Of a stretch of 64,000 nucleotides of DNA, positions 1-12,124 are shown piece by piece. The first letter of the stretch is position 1. Each line of letters begins with the position of its first letter. The notes beneath the pieces were generated by a model that had not been told where the DNA came from, did not search any database, and was given only the letters and a program-made list of their open reading frames with translations. The translations under genes and the position numbers were made by a program. Source of the DNA: Ailurus styani (taxonomy: Eukaryota; Chordata; Mammalia; Carnivora; Ailuridae); the NCBI GenBank assembly GCA_002007465.1, contig LNAC01000009.1, positions 3,997,526 to 4,061,525 of the forward strand, written 5' to 3'.

Positions 1-1110
1 CTCAGATAAAAAAATCTTTCCTTTGGGTTAGAAAAGAGGATCTGTACTTATCTCAGAATTCTCAGCTAACAGGCAATCTTGGTGACACTTAGGTGGCATT
101 TATTGGAAGAGGGCACTGTGGGATCGCTGGGTGCCCCTGCTTCCTAAGAAAGGTCTCCAATGAAGCACAAAATCCATGGCTGTAACTGGTGGATAAAGAC
201 TGACCAATGAATCTGCATTGATTATTATCTTTTAAATTCAGCAGTATCTCTCTACTGTGCCAGGAACAGGACTGTGCCAGAAACAGCCACTCAGAGACAA
301 TTAAGACATAGTTCCTGTTTCTGAGGAGCTCATTGTTTAGCAGGGGATGCAAGTGCGTGTAAAGGATGGATAGTACATATGAAATCACAATCCAGTGACA
401 AACGCTGCAGCAGAACCAAGTTCAAAGCCGAACAGAATCACTGAGTGGTGTGAACAGTTCCCAGGTGTGTTCGGGGAAGGCGCCACAGAGAATATTTTTG
501 CAGAACCTGGAAAAATCAAAAGTTTTCCAGGAGGACAAAGGTCAGGGAGTTGTGGATGGGGAAAAAGAAGGATGAGTATTCAAGGCAGGGAAAATCATCC
601 ATGCACGGAGGAAGAGAAGCCCAAGGAGAGCAGCCAGAGCCCAAATGGGGACCGGCAGGTCAGAATGGACAAGTAGGCCACTGTCAGACCGGGGCCTTGG
701 GTACCAAGCTGAGTGAAGATGCCATCGTGTGGATCATGGAGGCGACAGGAGTAGGTCTGCTTAGGAAGGAGGAGGGTTTGTGGCAGTCAAGTGGGAGGAG
801 ACTGTTATGAGTGGAGACTGTTGTGAAGGAGTGGCTGTCCCAGAGGCTGACAGGAACAGGGTGGGGCAACTCCAGTGATACACAGGTGTTACCGGTGCCT
901 AAACCCAACATCTCCTGGAGATTAACACCAGAGCAGTGGTCAGGGGGCCCAGATAAGCCCTTGGCCTTCAGAACCCCTCTCTAGATTATTTCCGTCCAAA
1001 TTTAGCACCTGGGGCACCAGCCAGCAGAGTGGGATTTCCTCTGATCGGAAATGAACCCTGGGGGAGGCAGTCACCAGACAGCAATAGAGCACACAAAAGC
1101 TCAGTGGAGC
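1..1110. other. Intergenic, no gene seen
   Basis: No coding signal or RNA gene recognised. An L2-like fragment (about 240-392) is listed separately. The rest looks unique. It lies downstream of ZBTB43. Confidence 0.5.
240..392 (-). repeat. L2-like LINE fragment
   Basis: The text around GTGCCAG, a tract reading approximately 'gttcctgtttctgaggagctcattg', and GATGCAAG resembles the antisense 3' part of L2 (typically 'ccctgccctcaaggagctcacag'). It is strongly diverged. Confidence 0.35.
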
Positions 1111-1275
1111 CCAGGGCTCTAGGGCTGCCTGGGTTTGAGTCCCCGCTCTGCTGTCAGCATCCTGCTAGACAGGGACGGCAAGAGCACCTACCTTGCAGGG
1201 TTGGTGTCTGAGTGAAGAGTTGATCCATGGAAAATGCTTAGAACAGTGTAGGACATAGTGGGCTCTGGGCAAATG
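1111..1275 (+). repeat. MIR SINE
   Basis: GCTGCCTGGGTTTGAGTCCC at about 1131, then GCTCTGCTGTCAG, CACCTACCTTGCAGGGTTG, and GCTTAGAACAGTG near 1235 follow the MIR consensus in order. Old and diverged. Confidence 0.7.
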
Positions 1276-1793
1276 AGAGCTCTATGGAGTGTGCAGTTGG
1301 TCGGCTGGACCACGTGAAATGAACGTTGCTCTGGTCAGAGGGGGGATGGGGATGGGGTCATGCTCCTTTCCCTGCCCATTCCGTGGAGTAAGTCTCGACA
1401 GAACTTTTCTACCAGCTCGTAAAGAACTGGACTCTCCCCATTCCTGGGGTTAATTTCTACCTGTACTTTCCAAGCCCAAGATGTTCAAATAGGGTTAGCT
1501 GCTGATGCCAGACCTGGAACAGTCTCTGCACAGTGTCTATTTCTCCAAAGACAGCAAAGTGAGAAAGCCTGAGGGGTACTGGGTGAGTGACCCACCACCT
1601 AAGGGCATTGGAAGGATAATCCAGGCCAGGTGCATGCTCCCCTGCATCAGAAGCCATGCCCAGTGCCCTGCAGGTGGAGAGGGACAACTCACTAAGACTC
1701 TGAATCTCACCCTCAGACACAGACAGCCTGCTGTCCCACGAGTTGGGTTTAGAAAGAGGTTTCCCTGAGGGGGTTAAAAACCCACCTGTCCAA

Positions 1794-2064
1794 GGGGCGC
1801 CTGGGTGGCTCAGTGGGTTAAGCTTCTGCCTTCAGCTCAGGTCATGATCCCAGAGTCCTCGGGTCGAGCCCCGCATCGGGCTCTCTGCTCAGTGAAGAGC
1901 CTGCTTCCCCCCGCCCCTCTCTCTCTGCCTGCCTCTCTGCCTACTCGTGATCTCTCTCTCTGTCAAGTAAGTAAATAAATAAATAAAAAGATTCTCTGTC
2001 TCCCCCACCTCTCTCTAAAAAAAAAAAAAAAAACCCAAACAAACAAACAAAACAAAAAAAAACA
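1794..2064 (+). mobile_element. CAN-SINE, young, perfect 19-bp TSD
   Basis: Full tRNA-derived head, CT-rich middle, AAATAAATAAATAAA tail and a long A-rich end interrupted by C. It is flanked by a perfect 19-bp duplication, AAAAACCCACCTGTCCAAG (1776-1794 and 2065-2083). Confidence 0.95.
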
Positions 2065-2083
2065 AAAAACCCACCTGTCCAAG

Positions 2084-4806
2084 AGAATAGGAAGCGGTCA
2101 TTCTTTCTTACTACATAGAGTGGCCCGGAATAAAATTCTACAACGGGACTGTTAGGAATAAATGAGTTCATGCAAGTTAAGTACTTAGCACATATTAAGC
2201 ATGCAATGAACCTTCGCTTAGAACTGTTATTTTTAGGCTGTAACCCCAATTCTTCTCACACCCATTAGAGTAGGTATGGTGTTTAGTGGGTTGAGTGGAT
2301 GTTCAGAGCCCAATAAATACACAGAACCACAACAAAAAAAATTATCTCCAAGAAAATTCTCTGTATCTTCATAGTTTGAGAAGATAAACCATACTTCCCA
2401 CATTACGAGACTCTAAATAACGTAAAAATTTATCCTTTTTATTTTAGTTCAAGGTCACTGCTGTCATATTAAAGCCTACAATTCCGACGCAGCCAGACCC
2501 TGCAGGAATCCCAGCAGCGTTTGCTGATTTGGCATCCGTCCATCACTGAGTGGAGTGTCACGAAGGTGAGGATCTTTTCGGAGAACCCTAACAAGTGAGA
2601 TTTTATCACAGCACTGCTGACCCCCAAATTAACAAGACAGGGGCAGTTCTAGAAGCACTCCTTGGCTTCCATTAATAAAGCTTAGCTGTTACATTAAGCA
2701 GACCAGTATACTCTGGGGAGTAACTAGTATCTTATTAAGTTATAAATACATTTAATGGCTTCAGTACCGGTTTCTTATTTTGGAATATGAGGAAGAAAAA
2801 AATAGAACTCATAATCATTAGAGTCTAAGTACAATGCCACTATTTTTTATAATGTATATTTACCTACAATACTGCTTATGAACTACCTTGTTTTTCTAGA
2901 GCCCACATACTCTCTCAAAGGACACTGTGACTCTTCTGTAATTGTAGCAGACCACAAGAAAGTGGTAGATTATAAAATCACATTACTTGGTTTTGATTCA
3001 AACCAGTCAGACCAGTTCAGAGTAAGACTGAGCCTTCCTTCCCCACTCTCAGTCCCCTTCTGGTTTCTCATTAAGGGGGGAAAAAAAAAGCCATCCATGC
3101 GCATCTCCATTCACTGATCTCTGAACAGAGTGCTGACCAAGTTTTCGTACAAAGAACACAAGATAGAGATGGAAGGGCACAGAGTTCTTAACTTCCACTT
3201 TCTGCATGGAGAAAGATCATATTTAAAATCATTTACCAAATAATAAATGACTGTAACATCAAGCTCAAGCTTACCTCATTTCCTGTTGCTGACCTGCTAG
3301 CTGGTCCATTGACTGTGGGCAAATTCTAGAGCTGTGTACCCTCCAAGATGCCCGGGCATGGAGACTGTCTCAAGGAACACTCCGGTGGCTTGGTGGGAAG
3401 CGGTCCCTGAATTGACTATGAGGAAATCTAAATAAACTGCACAGGTGTTATGTGCTCCATCTGGGTTACACCCCTCACATCCCACCCCCCTTCTGTTCCC
3501 AAATACGAACGAGCCACTTCCATCTTTTGCTTTCTCCTGATAAGGAACACAGTGCTTCTCATCTTCACACCCCAGAGGTCTCCGCCCCTGCGGGAGCTGT
3601 GTGAGGAAGCCTGCGCCCCAGGTGGGCTGGACTGCTGGTAACCAGGGGCCTCAGTGGGGGTCAGGGGGGTCACCATGCCACAGGGCCTGAGCTGTTTGCC
3701 CTTTGCCAGCACCGACAAGGCCCACCTCAAAAAGGGCTAGAAATGGTTCTTCTGGACTTCTTCCCACACAGAGAATGGCTGAGCTAGCTGAGGCAATCTG
3801 CAGTTGGCTTTAAAATCAGCAATGGGGAGGGGAAAAGAAACCTCACAACAAACAGTGGTAACAGAAGGTTTGTGTGGGAAGACGGTTAAGTTTGGTCTAA
3901 AACAAGCAGTGTCTCTGGTAATGAGCTGTTGTTAGGAAATACGTGGGCCCCCTCAGTGCCTGCAGCACTTTTAAAGAGCACGGTTGCTGTTTCTTGAGGG
4001 TTTTTTCGGGGGTGGGGGGGTGAGTGGGGGAAGGCACAGTGAGGTGAGGGAGAGACCCAACTAAAGAGCATGGGGGAATTACAGAGCATTGAAAAGAAGC
4101 ATTTCCAAGTGTCCCAGCCGTAATCCAGCTCCACTTTGCAGCCACTGTTGCACCTAACAGGTCTACCTTCTCTCAGGCACAACAGGCTCATACGTGAAAT
4201 GAGTGTACCTAAAGAATCAGCCGGGGTCTTGGTGTGAAACAGAGGGCACAGTCAGCTGGGGTGCCTGAGTTTCATTAAGGGGCTATTTATAAAGGGTGTG
4301 GGCAGGGTTAGGGAACTTCTGCGAGGACAGTGAAGCTCTGGAGGGCTGGCAAAACAGGGAGTCAGGACCAATCCTCCGCTGGTGGGGACAAGGAGAGGGT
4401 GTGGTCACCAAACCCTGAAGCTGACAGGAGCTGTGGCCTTAGGCAGAGGAGCCCAGCTGCTGTCAACCCACACCTGGCAGGAAGGAGCCAGGGGAGTGAA
4501 TTCACCAACTTCTCTAATCCACCAAGCTCCTTCCAGAGTATCTCTGGTGAGATACCGTGACCAGAAGACAGGAAAGGTCTGCAGAAGCCAGCCTCCAGAG
4601 CAAAGCACAGAGTAAGGAGGGGATCTGGAGGAGCCAACAGAGTATCTAGCACACCTAGATGCCTGATGGAGCCTGATGGAGCTGGTGGTGTCTCATTTAA
4701 AATGAGACAATCATCATAAATGCCCCACACGGCAAATGTTCACTCACTACCCATTTCGTTAGACTATCCATTTGGCATTTACTTATCAAAAGGCTACAAT
4801 GTAACT
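2084..4806. other. Intergenic spacer downstream of ZBTB43, no gene seen
   Basis: No CAN-SINE, L1 or convincing reading frame. Mostly unique-looking sequence, so slowly evolving regulatory DNA is possible. One weak exon-like segment (2448-2565) is discussed as a finding. Confidence 0.45.
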
Positions 4807-4884
4807 TTTATTCTCAGGGGGCAAAAGGCAGGATGAAAACAAAGACATGTGGGCATATAACCAGAGTGAAAAACAAAACTTTTA

Positions 4885-7800
4885 CAAAGTTGACGGATAA
4901 CATTTATTAAAACATGTCATACAAAAGGGTATGGTCTCTTCTATAAGAAGAAAATATTAAACAGTAACATTCAATTAAGTAAAACCATGCTGTACACTGA
5001 AGACAGCAATATATAAAGACAAAACTATTCAACTTTTGCAACACAGGCATAACATTTCACAAAATATCAATAAGATATGCACCTAATGATAATCTGTTTA
5101 TCATCAAATGGTTTTGTGGTCTAAGAGTCACCTGACTTGCATAAATAAAGTAATTTTCTGGAAGAAACATTGGGAACCTCATAAAAGGAAAGAAGGCAGC
5201 AGCAACTGACATTATGACACAGGCTTCAAGCAACACTAAAAAAAAAAAAAAAAAAAAAAAACATTTGCAAAATGTGTTCCAGCATCTTCCCATTGGGCAC
5301 TATCAGTAGAGATTAGAAATAAGAAACATGTACCTTTAAATATATAAGTAGCAAAGAAAAAACCCAAACCAACCAACCCTGGTTTTACTCAACAGTTAGT
5401 GACCCATGAAAGCAATTAAATCACAACGTTAGTGTGGCACAGACAGGGGCTGGGGAAGGGGGTAAATACGCTGCATGGTTTCCAGCATTCCTAAACGAGA
5501 CCTTTACAAAGACAAACACCTGGATTTGGTGTGATGGAGCCCTCCCCACCCTCACGCAGGGGGCTGCGGCAAATCCCCCTCCCCAAGACAAACACAACTG
5601 GGCCGCTTCTGCTCTGCCCCCAGGTCACTTCGGCAGCAGTCTGGGGATGTGCGAGCCTCGTGCCTGCACAGGAAGAGGTCACTGAGACCAAGCAGCTCTC
5701 CCAAACAGCCAGAAGCCAGCGCCAGGTCAGTTTAGTTCAGCAAATGGCCACTAAAATGGAGAAGACCCTTTTGGGCAGACTCTTTGAAAGTCATGGCCTA
5801 CAGAAGGGATTAGAGGAAGGTGAGATCTAGAAAACAGAATCAACAGGCTGGGGCCCTGGAGAGCCTGAGGGTAACCCTCCACACTCATGAGGAAAGGCTA
5901 CCGCAGTCCTTCCTTAGACAGTGATCCCTACTTGACCAAGTGGATTGCTTTAATGTGTAGATCTAAAATTAAAGGCATGGTATAAATAATAATATTAAAT
6001 ACCACTGGTGGTGCTTTGAAGCCCTTTCCCACTGGGATTGGAGAAGAACCACAGTTAAGACTCAAAGTAGGGGACAAATACTTGGTTGTAGGCCATTTAC
6101 ACGATCCCTGAAAGACTGTTTGGAAAATGTTACCCACAACTATCCAAACTCATTTGGAAGGATAAAGATTTTCTAAAGCTGTACCGAGGCTATGGAGAGA
6201 GACTATCCAACCCAGAGTGGGCAGGAGAAAAAAGGTAGTAATCCAGTATGATCTCCTAATCCTAAAAAAGCAAAGTTTATAAAAATTCACTTTCACTATC
6301 CAAACTAAGGCAATCTCTTTCCCCCGCCTCTCTGAATATGGCCAGCATTTCAGATGCCCAACCACCTTGCAGGGTCTGGCTGACCCAATTAGCAACCCGA
6401 ATTTTAAAGGAAACCCCAACTACCATAAACAACTTAAAACAGCAGATGTGAGGAACTTCACTTTAAAGTCTATACTTAGCTGATGTACATCTAAGGATTT
6501 CAATAAAAGACACCTTTCTTCACAACACATGAGTTAAGTCCCAGCACAACTGACTACTTCCCAAACTGCCACTCAAGGGCTGCCCACCACTCCTGGCTAA
6601 ACAAGAGTTCTTCAACATTACTCATAACAAAGGTGCTGTGCTAATTTCAGCATAACTGAAGAACCATGATTTTTCTGGAATATTTTTATTTTACTTCTCA
6701 GACTCTTCTCCCAATGTCCCAATGCTCTTTTGAATACAATCTTTAATGGGAAACAGCACATCAAACCTTCCAAATCATTAGAAAATGATTTGCTAACACC
6801 CTGGAAAGGGTGATCAGCTTTTGGCAGAACAAAATGGCTTCACTGCCTTGGTACTAAAATCAGTAGGAATAAAAACACAATTTCTTCTCACACATAATGG
6901 CCAGGATCATCCCTAAAACCCATTGGCTTCTAACACGAAAAAAAGAGAAGAAGCAATTGAATTCTGCTTGCACAGTCACCTCTATACACATCTGTCAGGT
7001 ATGCAGAGAAAGGACTGTAACCATGAAGTTTCGACACAAAGAATATTAATGTGGCAAACAACCAAGAGGTAATTATCTAGTTTCTACGTTAAAAAAATCA
7101 ATATATATATATTTATAATAATTTTTTAAATACAAAGTGCTTTTTATATATCGAGAATGATACAGTGTTAATGAACAGATCCCTGTTTTGTAATGTTGAT
7201 TACAAGAGTTAACTGGTAAATAAGTACTTTCTTTCCCCTTTCCAGACAACGTTCAACAAGTAGATCCCTTTGTGGTTGGAGCTGGAGGACTGGAGGCCAT
7301 TGCCAGCAATGTCTATCACATCAGAGCAAAGCCAAACTTTTAAAACAAAATTTCACCTCAAATGCAGGAAAAGTTATTTTTATTTTAAGGAAAAAGTTTC
7401 CACTTGGAAGTAAAAGACCAGTAATTAGTGGAAAAGCTGACATAATAGTAGCACCCTGTCCTACCCTGGTGAGACCTTCAGGTACCTACGCAGCTTGAAA
7501 GCATCCTGAATAGAGGCTTCCTTTTTAACCTAAAACATCTGCCCGAGCTGCAGAAAAGGTCCAAGAACAGCTGCTTTTCTTGCTGGTTTCTGGTGTGTAC
7601 AGCTATGTGGACTTGTAAATTGATGCAGCTTTACCTAGAATTTGGGAACATGAATCTGTAGACTACCTTCTAAAATTAGGACTCCCTTCTTTCCCCCTTT
7701 GAAAACACATTCCGGCACTCCTAAAGAACTGGCAGCATTAGCTCAGTGTGCCCCTCTAACACTATCTCCCCCACCAGTGTATTTTCAAGACTCCTCTTAC

Positions 7801-8874
7801 TTGGGCAGTTGTTTTTCTCTGCCGCTCAAAAGTCTGCTACTCAGCAACTCTCACTGACAGCTGGGAGTGTCACTGTAGCCCTCCATAAACTTCCACGCAC
7901 AGGTAACTCTCAGCCAGGTCTTCTGGCTTATTCCTACTAACTGTGGTCACTAACTGACCTCCTCTGGAAGCATAATCTGAGAGAGAAGTGGCTGCAGCAG
8001 CCAATGGTACCGTGGTCAGAGTCAAAGCAGGCTAGACGCCTACTAGCCACAGAGCAGATCCCACTGTGTGGATGCTATAATTAAACAGGATTTGGGACAG
8101 CAAACCAATTAGAAATACCTATCTCTGGCACCCTAGAGAATTACAATTAGATACAACTGTCCAAACTAAATGTTAGTACTAAAATACAAAACTTTGCCTT
8201 ATCAAGAGTCTGAAACACATCGTGACAGTGGCATCTTAACAGAAATTGAAGCTTGTACCGTAAGTTACTTGTTTCATACTTAGAACATCACCTTCTTAGC
8301 ATCTCCATAGTTTTTAGTTAAAATACCCTTTAGAGAGAATAAAACCAGAGAAGAGAGCTCTGTTAATCACGTTTGCATCCTAGGAATCACATTATTTGTA
8401 GCTTTTACATTAAGTAGCATTTCATTCAGTGAGGCAGCTACCAAAACAAATCCACGTTACCTAAGTTATCTATGGTGAGAGCTAAATAAAAGCCCATCAT
8501 GACCTTGTAATAAGTGACCAAAATTTGCTGCCACCTGAAACAGAACTGGTGGGCTGGAATCCAGTTCCAAGTGCAGGTGTCTACCACCAAGTCCACCTGC
8601 CTCAATCACAACAATGGGCCTGACGTTTTACCTCGCCAGCTGGAAGGTGGGTTAACTTCTCCCCATTACCCACTCCAGGCCTGGACAGGAACATACAAAT
8701 TTGAGGAATTAGATTTTTAAATTGGCCTACTTAGAGCTGGTCTTTCAGAAATATCTTCCATTTTTTTTTTAAGCTTCTCTCATAATAGCAAGTAGCACGC
8801 ATCATCTGTGCCCAGATTTGCATAATTACCATAGTTTATTTTTGTGCCTGCCACTCAAGGGCCAGATCCTATTT
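4885..8874 (-). other. ZBTB43: Probable ZBTB43 3' UTR
   Basis: About 4 kb beyond the stop codon. It has no CAN-SINE, no clear L1 and no convincing reading frame, and it looks like unique AT-rich UTR sequence. ZBTB43 mRNAs have a multi-kilobase 3' UTR (recalled). Minus-strand AATAAA hexamers lie at 8840-8835 (only about 35 nt past the stop), 7384-7379, 6690-6685, 4908-4903 and 4812-4807. The pair near 4.8-4.9 kb is the natural distal end. A run of 24 A (5238-5261) would be a U tract in the mRNA. The 3' boundary is inferred from the hexamers only. Confidence 0.6.
4903..4908 (-). terminator. ZBTB43: Candidate distal poly(A) signal of ZBTB43
   Basis: AATAAA on the minus strand (TTTATT on plus). 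Cleavage would be expected at about 4880-4893. A second AATAAA at 4812-4807 is an alternative end about 95 nt further on. Neither has been tested against transcript ends. Confidence 0.4.
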
Positions 8875-10278
8875 TTAGTTAGCCTCAGTCGTATTCTGCT
8901 CAGCCTTTGCAGCTTCGTAGGACTTGGTACAAGAAGTCACATGCCTGTGGAAACTGTCCCTCCACATAAATCTCTTTGCACAGATATTACACTCATACGG
9001 CTTGATGCCTGTATGAATTTTCATGTGGCCCACAAGATGATGCTTCATTTTGAATTTCTTACCACAGACCCCACAGCCATAAGGCCGAAGACCGAGGTGC
9101 ATGCTCATGTGTCGATCTCTCTGACTCTTGTGAGTGAAACTTTTCCCACACTGACAAGGATACAGCTTGTCGGTGGCTGAGAATCCTAAATGGGAAGCTT
9201 CTTCTTTAATCCCTGTTACCATTTCAATATTCTCACTGTAGCCTGATGCTAGGGCAGCCTCCTGTCTGTGCCCAATTAGATTCCCATCTGACCTCTCTCC
9301 AGAAAACTCTTCCATGGAAGAGCCATAGAAATCCACCTGCTCATCATAATTGCTCTCATCAGCCTGTTCGTCAAACTCCGCCTCCACTTTCTTTTCGCCG
9401 ATGTGGAAGTCTTCCTCTACTCCCGAAGGCTGGACTGAGTGCTCTGTCTGCATGGTATTGATGGATTCAGTGACCTGGTGCTCGTCATAGGGTGCGTGCA
9501 CATCCATGCCCTCGCAGGCCTGTTCAAAGCGCTCAGGCTTCACGTGGATCCAGCGTTTGTGAGCCATGATGCTAGGCTTGCTGTACATGGGCCGGGTGTA
9601 ATGGAACTCGGCACTGTCGCTGGCCCCCTCCTCCCCATCCTGGCTCGCCATTTCTGTGCTCAGCCTGTCATGCTCTGTGGATGAGTTGCTGGGAAGGTAT
9701 TCCTGCTCGGTGAGCTGAGATGACAGCTCGTCTTTGGTGCTCTCCTCTTCATTCTCTCCATCCCTCAGTTCCTGGGCTTTGGGGAAATCAGCATGGCCCC
9801 CAGAGCCCAGCTCAAAGCTCTCTACCAGGCCATTATAACTACTGCTACTTGGAGACTGGTGGTCACTGCCGTGATTTAGCTTCTGACAAAGGACTGTAGG
9901 GTTTCCCTCTAAAACCTCAGTGCATTTGTCTACCACATGCCACATCTGGAGGAAGCTTGCTGCTGTTAAGTAACTAACAATTTCTGGAGCAGGCATGACT
10001 AGACGTCCTGTATAACTAGATAACAGAATGTTCTCAAATACTCTTGGGTTCATCACATCAGGTAAAACAATTCTCCTGCTGTTTTTCAGGAGAACCTGGT
10101 CACAAAAGTAGGGTGAACTGGCAGCAAGAACAGCTTTGTGTGCCCGGAAAATGTGGCCTTGGACAACAATGGAGACATCACATAATTGTCCTTGCTGGCG
10201 CTGCTGGTTCAGTTTCTGCAGAATTGTGCTGGAAAAATCAGGAAATTCGACTCGAAAAGAGTTTGTTCCAGGCTCCAT
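8875..10278 (-). CDS. ZBTB43: ZBTB43, BTB/POZ and zinc-finger transcription factor (complete, 467 aa)
   Basis: Nuclear DNA-binding protein of the BTB-zinc finger family, members of which usually repress transcription through BTB dimers and corepressors. I recognise the protein as ZBTB43 along its whole length, and 467 residues matches the human protein as I remember it. An N-terminal BTB/POZ domain covers about residues 20-130 (LCDVSIVVQGHIFRAHKAVL at 32-51). An acidic, serine-rich linker covers about 135-370 and has a sumoylation-type IKEE at 357-360. Three C-terminal fingers follow at about 373-394, 400-422 and 428-450. Finger 1 is atypical (C-x-C, Cys375 and Cys377). Finger 2 is classical C2H2. 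Finger 3 ends H-x3-C (C2HC). The start is the ATG at 10276-10278. The frame stays open 35 codons further upstream, but a splice acceptor at 10302 shows that the upstream part is intron. The stop is TAA at 8875-8877. No frameshift or premature stop is seen. ZBTB43 has been reported to remodel Z-DNA in mouse prospermatogonia (literature recall, not visible here). Confidence 0.97.
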   Translation of the reverse strand: MEPGTNSFRVEFPDFSSTILQKLNQQRQQGQLCDVSIVVQGHIFRAHKAVLAASSPYFCDQVLLKNSRRIVLPDVMNPRVFENILLSSYTGRLVMPAPEIVSYLTAASFLQMWHVVDKCTEVLEGNPTVLCQKLNHGSDHQSPSSSSYNGLVESFELGSGGHADFPKAQELRDGENEEESTKDELSSQLTEQEYLPSNSSTEHDRLSTEMASQDGEEGASDSAEFHYTRPMYSKPSIMAHKRWIHVKPERFEQACEGMDVHAPYDEHQVTESINTMQTEHSVQPSGVEEDFHIGEKKVEAEFDEQADESNYDEQVDFYGSSMEEFSGERSDGNLIGHRQEAALASGYSENIEMVTGIKEEASHLGFSATDKLYPCQCGKSFTHKSQRDRHMSMHLGLRPYGCGVCGKKFKMKHHLVGHMKIHTGIKPYECNICAKRFMWRDSFHRHVTSCTKSYEAAKAEQNTTEAN

Positions 10279-10301
10279 TTCATCACAAATCTTGTTCAGT
10301 G

Positions 10302-10325
10302 CTATAAGAGAAAGAAAAATTAGTA
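10302..10325 (-). promoter_or_regulatory. ZBTB43: Splice acceptor and branch point before the ZBTB43 coding exon
   Basis: Read on the minus strand there is a near-consensus branch site TACTAAT (10325-10319), then an uninterrupted pyrimidine-rich stretch, then TATAG with the AG at 10303-10302. The exon starts at 10301, and 23 exonic bases precede the ATG. This sets the translation start at 10278 and excludes the hydrophobic in-frame extension upstream. Confidence 0.88.
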
Positions 10326-11364
10326 CTAATTCTAGCCCAAAGAGAAACTTACTGATCACTAAGAAAACTAAGGCAAGTTCCATAGTTCCCTCAAGTCCCC
10401 TTGCCTGTGGGCACTAGTGGCCCCTAGAGCAAGGCTTGCAGGGGTGAGTATGCCAAAAACAGGAACCACCCACGCCTTCATGGTATTAACTCTCAATTTT
10501 GCCTATGTCTATGAATGAGAGAATAGAATCCACAGAGATACGATCTGTAAGCTATTCAAATCTAAATAAAACAAGTAAATATTTCTAGTCCAAACAAACA
10601 TGGTACCTATCCAAATTACAGAATTTTTAAGAGACCTCAGATTCGATCCACATTTGCCAAGCTGGGGTGAGGAAGTAAGGACGGAATTGTGAGAAGGAAA
10701 AACTATGTAACTTCTGAGACAAGAATGAACTCAGCAACTATAAGGAACTGCAAGACCATTAGGCTAAACGACAGCATGGGAGTGAGGGGGAAAAGGGCTC
10801 TAGTGGCCAGAGCAATCTTGCCTTTGGTCCTTCAGCACCACAGGGGCAAACTCACTGAAGCCCCAAACAATATGTGTTTCTCTGGTGGCCATCAGAATTT
10901 TAGCCCTTTAGGAGCTTCTGATGTGAAGCAGAATGAAGTGCGAAAGCAAGGTATTCCTTCTATCTAGTGGTCTCCAAGTTGTTTACAGACCAAAGAGCAT
11001 AGTAGACATTGTCCCTGTAATTGAATGAACTCAATCCGAAGATAAAGCTCTAACAAAGAATAAAGGATTACCTGTGTTGTTACTGTAAATACATTCTGTG
11101 GGGTAGTCAAGCATTAGAGAAAATTTCAAACACCAACAATCAATAAGACAAACTCTGTTTGAGATCCTGTTCACGCACCATAATTCCATAGTAAATTAAA
11201 ATAAACCAATAAACCCAAGAGATTTATTGGCGCTGTCACCTGGCTCTAATACTATATCCAAACATTGTTAAATGCCAGATTTTCTATGTATGAGATTAAA
11301 AACAACAACAACAACAAACCCAAAGATTGAAAGCCATCTTTGAGAGATAGGGAGAAAGACCAAG

Positions 11365-11585
11365 AAAAGAAACTAATGTTTCTTGAGTAATTACTATATA
11401 GCAGGGACTGTACACCCTTTAATGACTGCAAATGTGGAGACTGATATTCTCAAGTTCGGCAATTTCAAGTAACTTTCCCAAGGTTAAAATAAGAGCAAAT
11501 TTTTATTAAATTTTGGGATTTGATTGTAGGCCTCTGTGACTTCAAAGCCTATGCTATTTCCCTAATAACATCATTCTGCCTCTTC
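11365..11585 (-). repeat. MIR SINE
   Basis: Antisense MIR order is visible: TTGAGTAATTACTATATAGCAGG, then AAGTAACTTTCCCAAGGTTAAA, then TGTGACTTCAAAGCCTATGCT. Diverged copy inside the intron. Confidence 0.6.
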
Positions 11586-12124
11586 TAGGAAGTTGCCAAA
11601 ACACCAGGTTACTCATTATTAATTTTTAGAGGTAGGATAGTGTTTTTAGAAAGAAGTATTAATTTATGGCTATACCTCTTAAAACATTTCATGAAAATTT
11701 AAAGCAAAAATAGACCAGGAAATAAACTATTCAGGTATCTGCAATATCAAAAGGAGAAGTTAAGTAGTATATGAACGTTAAGACTTAGAAGTATGGAAAT
11801 TCTGGGTATACAGATTCTCTGCTAGATCACATCACTGTAGGAATTGGGTTTTAGCTATTTAAAAAAAAGGGGGGGATAATACACACCTGTAAAGGCATTT
11901 ACAGAAACTTGTTGAAAAAAACCAAAATTCTTCACCATTTCTATTTCCCCTCCCAAAGAAAATCACCATTAACAAACTCATATATTTCTAGAAACTTCTA
12001 TGTACGTATATCAGAATAAATCACATATATCCCTTCAAAATCCTTATCCAAATGGGTTCATTACCTACATTTTACTCTGCATTTAGCTTTTGTCACTTAA
12101 TATATCTTGCAGAACTTCTGACAT

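Noticed and set aside
1..4800. 3' end of ZBTB34 or another neighbour
   Set aside because: No zinc-finger or BTB-like frame on either strand. The neighbour expected from human synteny must lie outside the window.
8818..9684. Plus-strand frames opposite ZBTB43
   Set aside because: Antisense shadows of the ZBTB43 coding sequence.
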